Of a DNA stretch of 64,000 nt, positions 20,302-28,249 are shown in pieces. Made by a program: the position numbers and the translations under genes. This stretch comes from Bacillus cereus ATCC 14579 (lineage in GTDB: Bacteria > Bacillota > Bacilli > Bacillales > Bacillaceae_G): positions 3,512,501-3,576,500 of the forward strand of contig NC_004722.1 of assembly GCF_000007825.1 (NCBI RefSeq), given 5' to 3'. Under the pieces are notes generated by a model. That model made no database searches, was not told where the DNA came from, and saw only the letters and a program-made list of their open reading frames with translations. The stretch's first letter is position 1; the number at the start of each line of letters is the position of its first letter.

Positions 20302-21351
20302 CTATCCTCTATAAATAATATCCTCAGCTAACGATGTAAACACTTCTCCAACAAGAGAATCTTCATCATATACAGATGAGCCATTATTTTCTTCACGTTT
20401 CGCAAAAGGTATTTTGGCAATTACTTCTGTTTGCAATTGTTCTGCAAGCATTTCGCCGCCGCCTTTTCCGAAGAGATAATTTTTCGATCCATCTTGTTCT
20501 TCATAATAAGCCATATTTTCCACAATACCTAAAATCTCATGCTTCGTATGTTTTGCCATTACACCAACTCTTGAAGCAACGAATGAAGCTATATTGTGCG
20601 GAGTTGTAACAATTATTTCTTTCGCTTGCGGAATCATCGCTGCAACATCAATCGCAACATCTCCTGTACCTGGTGGTAAATCAAGTAATAAATAATCTAA
20701 TTCTCCCCAGTGCGTATTCGCAAGGAAATTTTGAATCCATTTATTTAGCATCGGTCCGCGCCACATCACTGGGTTATTTCCTTCTGTAAAGAATCCCATC
20801 GACATGATTTTAACACCGTGACTAATGACTGGAATTGCCGTTTGATCAATCATCGTTGGTTTCTTATTCGTTTCCATCATAGCTGGAATACTAAAACCAT
20901 ATATATCTGCATCTAATATCCCCACTTTTTTGCCCATACGAGCTAGTGCAGTTGCAAGATTAATTGTCACCGTTGATTTTCCAACTCCGCCTTTTCCGCT
21001 CGTTACCGTAATAAAACGTACTCCTGAATCCGGGCGAAGCATGCTCGGCATACCAGTTTCTGTTCTAGTATTTCGCTTTAACTTCTCTGTTAAAGCTGCA
21101 CGTTCTTCTTGTGTCATAGAACCAAATGTTACCTCCACTTTAGAGGCACCAATTGCGTGAAGCGATTCTTCAATATCTTGTTGAATTTTTGCTTTTAACG
21201 GACAACCTTGGATTGTTAGTACTACTTCAAGTTTAACCTCTGTTCCGTTCATTTGTATATTTCTAACCATATTTAATTCTACAACACTTTTGTGTAACTC
21301 TGGATCCTCTACATGTTTTAATGCATTCATTATTTGTTCTTGAGTAAGCAT
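20302..21351 (-). CDS. mrp: Mrp/NBP35 family P-loop ATPase (SalA/ApbC-like)
   Basis: This 349-residue protein has an N-terminal MIP18/DUF59 domain (residues ~1-85) and a ParA/MinD-like ATPase domain. The deviant Walker A GKGGVGKST is at 119-127, LDADIYG follows, and DLPPGTGD is the switch region. Family members carry Fe-S clusters through a C-terminal CxxC. Here that place reads NMAYYEEQDGSKNY and the only cysteine in the protein is Cys50, so cluster bridging by this motif is not possible. Bacillus SalA-type regulators belong to the same family. The ATG at 21351 has AAGGG nine bases upstream. It lies just downstream of the molybdopterin genes. Confidence 0.85.
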   Translation of the reverse strand: MLTQEQIMNALKHVEDPELHKSVVELNMVRNIQMNGTEVKLEVVLTIQGCPLKAKIQQDIEESLHAIGASKVEVTFGSMTQEERAALTEKLKRNTRTETGMPSMLRPDSGVRFITVTSGKGGVGKSTVTINLATALARMGKKVGILDADIYGFSIPAMMETNKKPTMIDQTAIPVISHGVKIMSMGFFTEGNNPVMWRGPMLNKWIQNFLANTHWGELDYLLLDLPPGTGDVAIDVAAMIPQAKEIIVTTPHNIASFVASRVGVMAKHTKHEILGIVENMAYYEEQDGSKNYLFGKGGGEMLAEQLQTEVIAKIPFAKREENNGSSVYDEDSLVGEVFTSLAEDIIYRG

Positions 21352-21423
21352 AGAACTCATCCCTTCTCTTATTCTAATTTATATACAACATTTTCTTGGC
21401 ACTTCATCTGGTGAAAAAGCTTA

Positions 21424-21660
21424 TTATCCCCCGCTAACGGGTGGGATTAATGCGACTATATCTCCGGCTTTTATCATCTCTTCATTCATTACAAACTCTT
21501 CATTAACAGCCACCATCACTTTATCCAGCGATTGTAAACAATAGCTGGCTTTGAGCCATTCTTTTAATTGCTGCACTGTCATTTCTTGCTTTTCTGAAAT
21601 TACTAATCGATCCGATCCAACTTCCTCACGCAAATTTGCAAACAGTAAAATTGTAATCAT
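21424..21660 (-). CDS. moaD: Molybdopterin synthase sulfur carrier subunit
   Basis: This is a 78-residue ubiquitin-like protein ending in PPVSGG. The terminal Gly-Gly is adenylated by MoeB and thiocarboxylated to donate sulfur to precursor Z. MoaD works as a heterotetramer with MoaE, encoded 4 bases upstream. The ATG at 21660 gives normal family length. An in-frame extension into moaE is not needed. Its activating enzyme, moeB, is frameshifted in this window. Confidence 0.9.
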   Translation of the reverse strand: MITILLFANLREEVGSDRLVISEKQEMTVQQLKEWLKASYCLQSLDKVMVAVNEEFVMNEEMIKAGDIVALIPPVSGG

Positions 21661-21664
21661 TTTC

Positions 21665-22129
21665 TCATTCTTCCTTCTTTGGTTTTCCTTCTGGATAAGG
21701 TGTGTTTTCAAGTTGATCTCCAACCCACATCGTTCCATCTTCCCAAAATTCTTTTTTCCAAATTGGAACGATTCGTTTTATACGTTCAATCGCGTACTCA
21801 TTCGCTTCATAAGCTACTTTACGATGCGGTGATGAAACTGCAATGACTACCGCAATATCCATTATTTCTAGCCGCCCTACACGGTGCGTAATTGCTACTT
21901 TTGCATCCAGCCATCTTTCACTAATTTCTTCACCAATTCTCATAAGTTGTTTTACTGCCATCGGTTTATATGCTTCATACTCTAAATGTAGCGTTCGTTT
22001 TCCTTTTGTTAATTCTCTCACCGTACCAATAAATGTTGTAATCGCACCTGCTTCCCTTCTTGCGACTTTATTCGTTACTTCTTCAACTAAAATCGGTTTA
22101 TCTACAATCTCAAATAGCACTTGTCCCAT
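21665..22129 (-). CDS. moaE: Molybdopterin synthase catalytic subunit
   Basis: This 154-residue protein has the MoaE motifs FIGTVRE near residue 37, YEAYKPMA, and HRVGRLEI, plus the conserved lysine stretch PIWKKEFWEDG that contains the active-site lysine. It converts cyclic pyranopterin monophosphate to molybdopterin with MoaD. The ATG at 22129 follows GAGGTGG and overlaps the end of moeA by 20 bases, so the genes are translationally linked. Confidence 0.92.
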   Translation of the reverse strand: MGQVLFEIVDKPILVEEVTNKVARREAGAITTFIGTVRELTKGKRTLHLEYEAYKPMAVKQLMRIGEEISERWLDAKVAITHRVGRLEIMDIAVVIAVSSPHRKVAYEANEYAIERIKRIVPIWKKEFWEDGTMWVGDQLENTPYPEGKPKKEE

Positions 22130-23417
22130 TAAAACCACCTCTCACTTTATGAAATGTCCAAGGCCATTCACTACCTTCGTTATCTTCTAATAAAAGAACA
22201 TCGACAAACATATCTTTTTTATATCCTCTTGTCCCGCCCGGCAATACGATAAACGCGTTGGATTCTGCCAATGAAGAAACTGAGCTAGATTTATCAAACC
22301 CTGATGGATAAGCGATTAATTTCCCCTCATCATATTGCAATTTTGCTCGTACAAATCTTGTAAATGGATTCGGTTTTAGAAAATCTTCTCCTAATAACGC
22401 TTTTTCTCTTTTTAAATGTACTTTTTCACTAAACATATACGTCCGAATACACGGTCTTACGAATAATTCAAACCCTACGTAACAAGCTGATGGATTCCCT
22501 GATAAACCAAATAATAACTTGCCATTTAATTGTGCTACAGTCGTAACACTTCCTGGTCGCATTGCAACTTTATTAAAAAGAACAGATGCACCTAACTTTT
22601 CGTAAATAGCTGGTAAATAATCATAATCTCCTACTGATACACCGCCCGTTGTAATTAACATATCTACTTGGCCAAGCGCTTCTTTCACAGCTGTAAAACA
22701 CGTATTAAAATCATCACTAAACTTCCCAAAATATTTTACTCTTCCGCCCGCTCTTCGAATTTGAGACAATATCATGTACGTATTACTGTTTCGGATTTTC
22801 CCTGGCTGTAAGGAATCATTGACATCCAGTAATTCACTCCCAGTCGCTAACAATCCAATTACAGGCTTTCTCGCAACTGGTACTTCACTATAACCGAATG
22901 TAGCAAGAAGAGCTGAAATACCTGGATTAATGTACGATCCCTTCTTTGCAAGAACGGTTCCTTTACGAGCATCTTCACCTTGAAAAGAAATATTGTCGCC
23001 CGTTTTGAATGATCGCTTCACTTCCATATAATTGTTGCCGTTCTTCTCATATTGACGAGTCAGCTCTAACATAACAACCGCATCACACCCATTCGGAATT
23101 TGTGCTCCTGTCATAATTCGAACTGCTTGAAATGGACCTACTTTCTCATGGAATAGCGATCCTGCACCAATTTCACCCACTACTTCAAATACAATTGGCG
23201 TTTCATAACTTGCTAAATTAGTATCTTCTGCTCGAATAGCAAATCCGTCATACGGCGAACGATTAAATGACGGTACATCATGGTCAGCTACTAAATCCTC
23301 TGCTAATATACGTCCATAAGCTAATTCAATTGGTAATAGCTCCTTTAAGCCCTTATCAGCAAATCCCATCACTTTACGAACAGCTTCTTCAACCGTAATT
23401 GGCACTCTTCTTTCCAT
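22110..23417 (-). CDS. moeA: Molybdopterin molybdenumtransferase
   Basis: This 435-residue enzyme inserts molybdate into adenylyl-molybdopterin. It has the N-terminal EEA, the SPYDGFAIRAED region, the MoCF domain core TTGGVSVGDYDYLP and FGLSGNPSACYVGFE, and a C-terminal beta-barrel domain. Length is usual. The ATG at 23417 is preferred (GAGGG eight bases upstream) over the GTG three codons earlier. It sits between moeB and moaE in one block. Confidence 0.92.
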   Translation of the reverse strand: MERRVPITVEEAVRKVMGFADKGLKELLPIELAYGRILAEDLVADHDVPSFNRSPYDGFAIRAEDTNLASYETPIVFEVVGEIGAGSLFHEKVGPFQAVRIMTGAQIPNGCDAVVMLELTRQYEKNGNNYMEVKRSFKTGDNISFQGEDARKGTVLAKKGSYINPGISALLATFGYSEVPVARKPVIGLLATGSELLDVNDSLQPGKIRNSNTYMILSQIRRAGGRVKYFGKFSDDFNTCFTAVKEALGQVDMLITTGGVSVGDYDYLPAIYEKLGASVLFNKVAMRPGSVTTVAQLNGKLLFGLSGNPSACYVGFELFVRPCIRTYMFSEKVHLKREKALLGEDFLKPNPFTRFVRAKLQYDEGKLIAYPSGFDKSSSVSSLAESNAFIVLPGGTRGYKKDMFVDVLLLEDNEGSEWPWTFHKVRGGFNGTSAI

Positions 23418-23434
23418 TGTTGACACCCTCTCTA

Positions 23435-24452
23435 TTAACCGAATACGCGATAATATAGTTGTTTCGCTTTCGAAATATCATTTGTACCATGAATAAAAAC
23501 ACGACCATCCCGAAAAAAAACGATGCGGTAATCATCGGATTGGCAAGATAGTAAATACGGATTCCGATCTACTTTTCCCAGTTTTTTTAATACTTTTTCT
23601 ATATCATCAAAATTGTATTTCCTATTGTCTACTGTTCTAATTTGAACTGTATTTCTTCCGCATAGAACAGCTGCTTTCGTTTGATTTTCGTATGATAAAT
23701 AAGGATAAGTTCGATTCAAACCGCATGAGAGACAAGCGTCTGTTTTTATTTTCCCTAATTTTATAAAATGATTTTGATTACTCCATATATCAAACATGAA
23801 AAATGTTTTTCTAATTGCTGAGAAATCTTCCACTAAAATTTTGAGCGCTTCTGCCACTTGATATGCTGCGACGATTTGAACAGTCGGGCTAATAATCCCA
23901 GCAGTATCACACGTCACACCTGTAACAGGGATATTTTTCAGCATACAATGTAAACACGGTGTCTCTTGCGGAATAATTATATAACTCAATACCATATGAT
24001 CCAACGCAAGAACCATATACCCACGGAATATTATGTTTTTGTGATAAATCATTTATTACAAATCGAATATCAAAATTATCTGTTGCATCAATGATTACAT
24101 CTACATTTTTTAATAGACCTTCCATATTTTCTGAAGTTGCATCCATTACGAAAGCATGTATTTGTACTTCCGAATTAATTTGTTCTAGCCGATTTTTTGC
24201 AGCAATTGCTTTCGGCATTTTCTCTCTCGCATCTTGTTCAGAGTACAATTGTTGCCTTTGTAAATTACTCCATTCAACGTAGTCACGATCGATAATCGTC
24301 AACTTACCAACACCTGCACGTACGAAACTTTCGGCACTTGCACTTCCTAATGCGCCTGCCCCTACAATTAACACATGTTTATTTCGAATTTTTTCTTGTC
24401 CTTTACTCCCAATTGGTTTGAACAACTGTTGTCGTGAATACCGATCAGCCAT
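23435..24452 (-). pseudogene. moeB: moeB/ThiF-family adenylyltransferase, single-base frameshift
   Basis: Two overlapping frames (24452-23907 and up to 23435) together make one ~339-residue MoeB. The first has the start SRQQL, the nucleotide loop GAGALGS, the Arg-rich RQQLY and ATDNFDIRF. The second begins after SYG and has the CLHC and CLSC zinc pairs and the catalytic-Cys region VTGVTCDTAGI. Removing one A from the pair at 23988-23989 restores SYGMSY and a continuous reading frame. MoeB adenylates the C-terminal Gly of MoaD, so this break would stall cofactor synthesis unless another ThiF/MoeB substitutes or the frameshift is a sequencing error. Confidence 0.85.
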
Positions 24453-24476
24453 TACATACCCTTCCTCTCAAGAACT

Positions 24477-25256
24477 CTATTTCATATTAGAATGTTGTTT
24501 CTGATAACAAGCAAAGTAAGCAAAACCAACAAACCCAGCTCCTCCAATTACATTTCCGATAAAAACAGGAACAAAATTTTTAGCCAGATCCATCCACGTT
24601 AGATGACCAGCAAAAATAACAGCGGAAATGACAAACATATTTGCTACTACTTGCTGAAATCCAATCACTACAAATGCCATAATTGGAATCCAAATTCCGA
24701 TGATTTTCCCGACAAAATCACTCGTCCCGTAAGCGAGCCAAAGAGCAAGACAAACGAGCCAATTACAACCAATTGCTAAAATCAAAGTTCTCCCAAATGA
24801 TTCATGTAACTTCCCTTCCGCTATCGCTACCGTTTTATTTAAATACTCTCCCTCTGTTAATCCGCCAAGATGTCCAAAGCAATACGCAACGAAAATTGCC
24901 CCAATAAAGTTCATGAGAGTAATCCAAACCCAGTTATTCAGTACACTTATCAATGTAATTTTCTTTGCATAAAGCGCCATAGACAGTGACATCATATTTC
25001 CCGTAATTAATTCTCCTCCTGCTAATACTACGAGCATGAGTCCAACAGGAAATACCGCTCCTCCTAAAACATTCACTAGACTTCCCCAGCGCTCAGGTAA
25101 ATTCCCTAAAACTCGAATGTTAAGTAAAAAACCTATCGCAATAAACGCTCCTCCTAAAAAACCGAGAATAAGCATCGCTGGCAATGTCTGTCTTACTTTT
25201 TGAACACCGGCCTCAATGACAAGCTCAGCAATTTGTTCCGGCTTATGAAATGCCAT
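24477..25256 (-). CDS. yrhG: Formate/nitrite transporter family channel
   Basis: This 259-residue membrane protein has six transmembrane segments and the FNT family motifs GGAFIAIGFLL, LAGGELITGNM and WVWITLMNFIGA. In Bacillus, YrhG lies beside the yrhE formate dehydrogenase, so formate is the likely substrate, with nitrite as the alternative. The ATG at 25256 is preceded by GGAGGAA. A terminator hairpin stands just upstream of the RBS, which suggests transcription is controlled by attenuation. Confidence 0.85.
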   Translation of the reverse strand: MAFHKPEQIAELVIEAGVQKVRQTLPAMLILGFLGGAFIAIGFLLNIRVLGNLPERWGSLVNVLGGAVFPVGLMLVVLAGGELITGNMMSLSMALYAKKITLISVLNNWVWITLMNFIGAIFVAYCFGHLGGLTEGEYLNKTVAIAEGKLHESFGRTLILAIGCNWLVCLALWLAYGTSDFVGKIIGIWIPIMAFVVIGFQQVVANMFVISAVIFAGHLTWMDLAKNFVPVFIGNVIGGAGFVGFAYFACYQKQHSNMK

Positions 25257-25282
25257 TACCCATTCCTCCATTTTCTCCAAAT

Positions 25283-25335
25283 AAAAAAGCAGCTTCAAAA
25301 AACCTCCTCAAAATAAAGGTTTTTGAATGCTGCTT
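25283..25335 (-). terminator. Intrinsic terminator in the yrhG leader
   Basis: On the minus strand AAGCAGCATTCAAAAACCT pairs with AGGTTTTTTGAAGCTGCTT and is followed by a T-run. The yrhG start codon is only 27 bases farther, so this is either the moaA terminator or an attenuator for yrhG. Confidence 0.8.
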
Positions 25336-25339
25336 AATT

Positions 25340-25370
25340 TCTCTGCACATCTTTTACAGAGATATCAATC
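25340..25370 (-). promoter_or_regulatory. Conserved leader hairpin upstream of yrhG (paired with the one before fdhF)
   Basis: The minus strand reads GATTGATAT then TCTCTG-loop-CAGAGA, with AAGATGTG in the loop. It sits 4 bases before the terminator stem. The same GATTGRTAT and AAGATGTGC blocks occur before fdhF (31281-31307) with a different but still paired stem. This suggests a structured RNA element. Confidence 0.5.
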
Positions 25371-25447
25371 ATCACTTTTACTATAAAATAGAAAATCCAC
25401 AACTCTTGTAAATTTTCCATTTTTCACTATGACGCTAGCTTTATATA

Positions 25448-26464
25448 TTAACCACCGATATGTGACATTTCAATTTTAGGTATTGTTTTCTTATTTGTAT
25501 GATTTAAGCGTTCATCTGAATAACGATCTTCCCTATTATTCCATATATCGCGTACTACATCTGTAATGTCCTCATCTGTATGTTCAGAACGAAGCAATTC
25601 TCTTAAATCATTTCCTTTAGAAGCAAATAAGCAAGTATATAATTTTCCTTCTGCAGAAATACGAGCTCTCGTACATGATGAGCAAAAAGAATCTGTTACT
25701 GATGAAATAATACCTATTTCCTCATCGCTTCCTATATAACGATACCTAGTAGCCACTTCACCAGAATAATTTGCTTCTATCCGTTCTAACGGCATAACTT
25801 GATGAATCGTATCTACTATTTCTTGTTTAGAGACGACCTCTTTTAAATCCCAACCATTATAATTTCCAACATCCATATACTCAATAAAACGAAGAATATG
25901 CTTATTTTCCTTAAAATATTGCGCCATCTGCAAAATGTCCTGTTCGTTTTTTCCCTTTTGAACGACCATGTTTATTTTAATTTTCATTCCAACTTCAGCT
26001 GCAGCCTGTATTCCTTCCAGAACCCTTTGCACTTTGCTCCTATTACCATTTAAATAGAAAAACCGCTCTTCTTCTAAGGAATCTAAGCTAACTGTTACAC
26101 GTGATAGTCCCGCCTTATATAAATCAGGAGCAAACTTTTTAAGTAACGATCCATTGGTTGTTAAACCGATATCTTCTACACCATCAATTTTATTAAGGCG
26201 CTCAATAAGCTTTGGAAGCCCTCTTCGAAGTAACGGTTCTCCGCCTGTAATCCGTAATTTTCTCACACCTAAAGAAACGAAAATACGTGTTATCCTTTCA
26301 ATTTCATCAAAAGATAAAATTTTATCATTAGACAAAAACGAGTAATCAGGACCAAATATTTCTTCTGGCATACAATATCGGCAGCGAAAATTACAGCGAT
26401 CAGTAACTGAAATACGTAAATCCTTTAACGGACGTTGCAACTTGTCTAATGTAACTGATTTCAT
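25448..26464 (-). CDS. moaA: GTP 3',8-cyclase
   Basis: This 338-residue radical SAM enzyme carries out the first step of molybdenum cofactor synthesis, GTP to 3',8-cyclo-GTP. The N-terminal SAM cluster is CNFRCRYC (Cys24, 28, 31), followed by ITGGEPLLRR. The C-terminal second cluster has CSSCTRARIS and a later Cys in YTCLF. The protein ends in Gly-Gly, which is needed for MoaA activity. I chose ATG 26464 (GAGG eight bases upstream). The ATG two codons earlier is too close to it. moaC and mobAB are not in the window. Confidence 0.92.
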   Translation of the reverse strand: MKSVTLDKLQRPLKDLRISVTDRCNFRCRYCMPEEIFGPDYSFLSNDKILSFDEIERITRIFVSLGVRKLRITGGEPLLRRGLPKLIERLNKIDGVEDIGLTTNGSLLKKFAPDLYKAGLSRVTVSLDSLEEERFFYLNGNRSKVQRVLEGIQAAAEVGMKIKINMVVQKGKNEQDILQMAQYFKENKHILRFIEYMDVGNYNGWDLKEVVSKQEIVDTIHQVMPLERIEANYSGEVATRYRYIGSDEEIGIISSVTDSFCSSCTRARISAEGKLYTCLFASKGNDLRELLRSEHTDEDITDVVRDIWNNREDRYSDERLNHTNKKTIPKIEMSHIGG

Positions 26465-26480
26465 CTTCATTGCCTCACTT

Positions 26481-27278
26481 TTATTTTATATTTAAAACAC
26501 GTTCTGGATGGGTATATACATTTAAGGAGTGATTACGAATAAATCCTATTGTCGTAATACCTAAATCTTCCGCTAGTTGCAAAGCTAACTCAGTTGGAGC
26601 TGATTTTGATAGTATAATTTCACAACCGATTTTTGCAACTTTCAATAATATTTCCGAAGAAATACGACCACTAAAAACAATGATTTTATCTTTTATAGAA
26701 ATATCGTTTCTTAAACAATAACCGTAAATTTTGTCTAGTGCATTATGCCTACCAATATCCATTCGGCTTAAAATAATACCATTAACATCACATAAAGCTG
26801 CATTATGAACCCCACCAGTACGATGAAACGTATCCGCAGATTGCTGCATTTCTTTCATTAACCGAAAACAATCATCGGCAGCAACCTGTACATGGACACC
26901 CTTCATTTTTTTTGCACTTAGTGCATCATTTGCAAAAACAAACCCTTGCCTACTCATACCACAACAAGACGTAATATAGCGTTTATTTTGCATTTGTTCA
27001 TAATACGGATTTACTTTTGTCGTTGTTACATGCACAAATCCTTCTTTCTCCTGCACCCATACACTATCAATGTCTTCATACTTCCGAATGATTCCTTCAG
27101 ACGCTAAGAAGCCTATTACCATATCTTCTATATATTCTGGAGTACTAACCATTGTAACAAACTCCTGTCCGTTCATTTTAATGGTGACAGGAAACTCTGT
27201 TACAATGCTGTCCTCTATATGTTTAATTGCTCCTTGTTCATAACGAAAGATTTCTCTTTCTACCTGTATCGGTTTCAC
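26481..27278 (-). CDS. fdhD: Formate dehydrogenase accessory sulfurtransferase
   Basis: This 265-residue protein is FdhD, which transfers sulfur to the Mo cofactor of formate dehydrogenase. The TSCCGMSRQG segment near residue 112 holds the active-site cysteine pair, and HRTGGVHNAALCD and GRHNALDK are family motifs. The start is GTG. It sits between yrhF and moaA and fits the FDH role of the block. Confidence 0.9.
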   Translation of the reverse strand: MKPIQVEREIFRYEQGAIKHIEDSIVTEFPVTIKMNGQEFVTMVSTPEYIEDMVIGFLASEGIIRKYEDIDSVWVQEKEGFVHVTTTKVNPYYEQMQNKRYITSCCGMSRQGFVFANDALSAKKMKGVHVQVAADDCFRLMKEMQQSADTFHRTGGVHNAALCDVNGIILSRMDIGRHNALDKIYGYCLRNDISIKDKIIVFSGRISSEILLKVAKIGCEIILSKSAPTELALQLAEDLGITTIGFIRNHSLNVYTHPERVLNIK

Positions 27279-27294
27279 GATCAGTATCCTTCTC

Positions 27295-27639
27295 TCACGT
27301 TATATTTTTATCAAAAACAAATACAGAAACTGCAATATCTTCTTCTACTTTCATATCTGAAAACAAATTCACTAATTTCGCTCCAACAAGTTCCTCCAAA
27401 TGTTCACGGGAATTCGCAGCATACACTTCTTGAATCATTTTCGTTCTAGCCATATGAACCATTTCCGCACCGTCCATCGTACTTGAAATAAATTTTTCAG
27501 TAGGTGTTAAGTTTCCATAAAGAGTCGCTATAGCCATATTTTCCGCAAAAACAGTATGAATTCGTTCTGGTCCTTTTCCGAAAAGTTCCTTTCGAAGTTT
27601 TCGTATCATATCATTAAATTCATGTACTTTTTTTGACAT
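27295..27639 (-). CDS. yrhF: DUF2294 family protein (YrhF-like)
   Basis: This 114-residue soluble protein matches the DUF2294 family, with GKGPERIHTVFAENMAIATLYG near the start and VYAANSREHLEELVGAKLVN. In Bacillus, YrhF lies in the same formate dehydrogenase cluster. Function is unknown. Its own RBS GGGAGGT is strong, and it is separated from yrhD by a long hairpin, so it may have its own promoter. Confidence 0.8.
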   Translation of the reverse strand: MSKKVHEFNDMIRKLRKELFGKGPERIHTVFAENMAIATLYGNLTPTEKFISSTMDGAEMVHMARTKMIQEVYAANSREHLEELVGAKLVNLFSDMKVEEDIAVSVFVFDKNIT

Positions 27640-27696
27640 ACAATTATACCTCCCAAAAGCCTCATTTTACTCTATTATATATTTTACCAAAATGAG

Positions 27697-27739
27697 CCTT
27701 CCGCCCAAACTATTTCCTACAAATATTTGGGCGGAAAGG
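27697..27739 (-). terminator. Long hairpin between yrhD and yrhF
   Basis: CCTTCCGCCCAAA pairs with TTTGGGCGGAAAGG across a 15-nt loop. The following minus-strand bases are only moderately T-rich (CTCATTTT), so it may act as a weak terminator or an RNA-processing or stability hairpin that lowers yrhF and moaA expression relative to fdhF. Confidence 0.6.
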
Positions 27740-27754
27740 TTCACTTCATGAAGT

Positions 27755-28237
27755 TTATTCGCCTTTTAACCCTTTCCCCATACCTTTTAAGAAATGAAGC
27801 CCAAACCCGATAGCACGGTTAATATCTGGGTCTTTCAATACTTTCATAAGATCGAATACCCCTACTTTTTTATTACTTTCTAGATGTTCATTACCTTCTT
27901 CTAGCCCGACTAATAAACTACCTATAAGCTTTTTCGTAAGTTCTGGGTCAAGTTCAGTTAACGCACCTGCAGCGCCCATCATATTATTAATTAAATTTGT
28001 AACAGGCTCACGAGTTACTTGACCTAGAACAATTTTCGCAATTGGTTCTTTCGCTTTTAGCATTGAATTTGCAGCTTCTAGCATTCCAATGTCATTTAAT
28101 TCCCCTACTATATTAAACATCTGATTTAGAGCTTCTTCATTATTAGTTAGAAGCTCTTTTAAATCATCTAACTTTTGCTGTTTTATTTCTTCCTCAGTTA
28201 ATTCTTGTTTTTGAATCATTTTTATAGGTGCAGCCAT
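27755..28237 (-). CDS. yrhD: DUF1641 family protein (YrhD-like)
   Basis: This 160-residue protein has a DUF1641 core near its C-terminus (KVGVFDLMKVLKDPDINRAIGFGLHFLKGMGKG). It follows fdhF by 12 bases with a GGAGGAG site. Genes of this family usually sit beside the formate dehydrogenase large subunit, probably as a partner or assembly factor. Mechanism is unknown. Confidence 0.85.
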   Translation of the reverse strand: MAAPIKMIQKQELTEEEIKQQKLDDLKELLTNNEEALNQMFNIVGELNDIGMLEAANSMLKAKEPIAKIVLGQVTREPVTNLINNMMGAAGALTELDPELTKKLIGSLLVGLEEGNEHLESNKKVGVFDLMKVLKDPDINRAIGFGLHFLKGMGKGLKGE

Positions 28238-28249
28238 AGTTTTCTCCTC

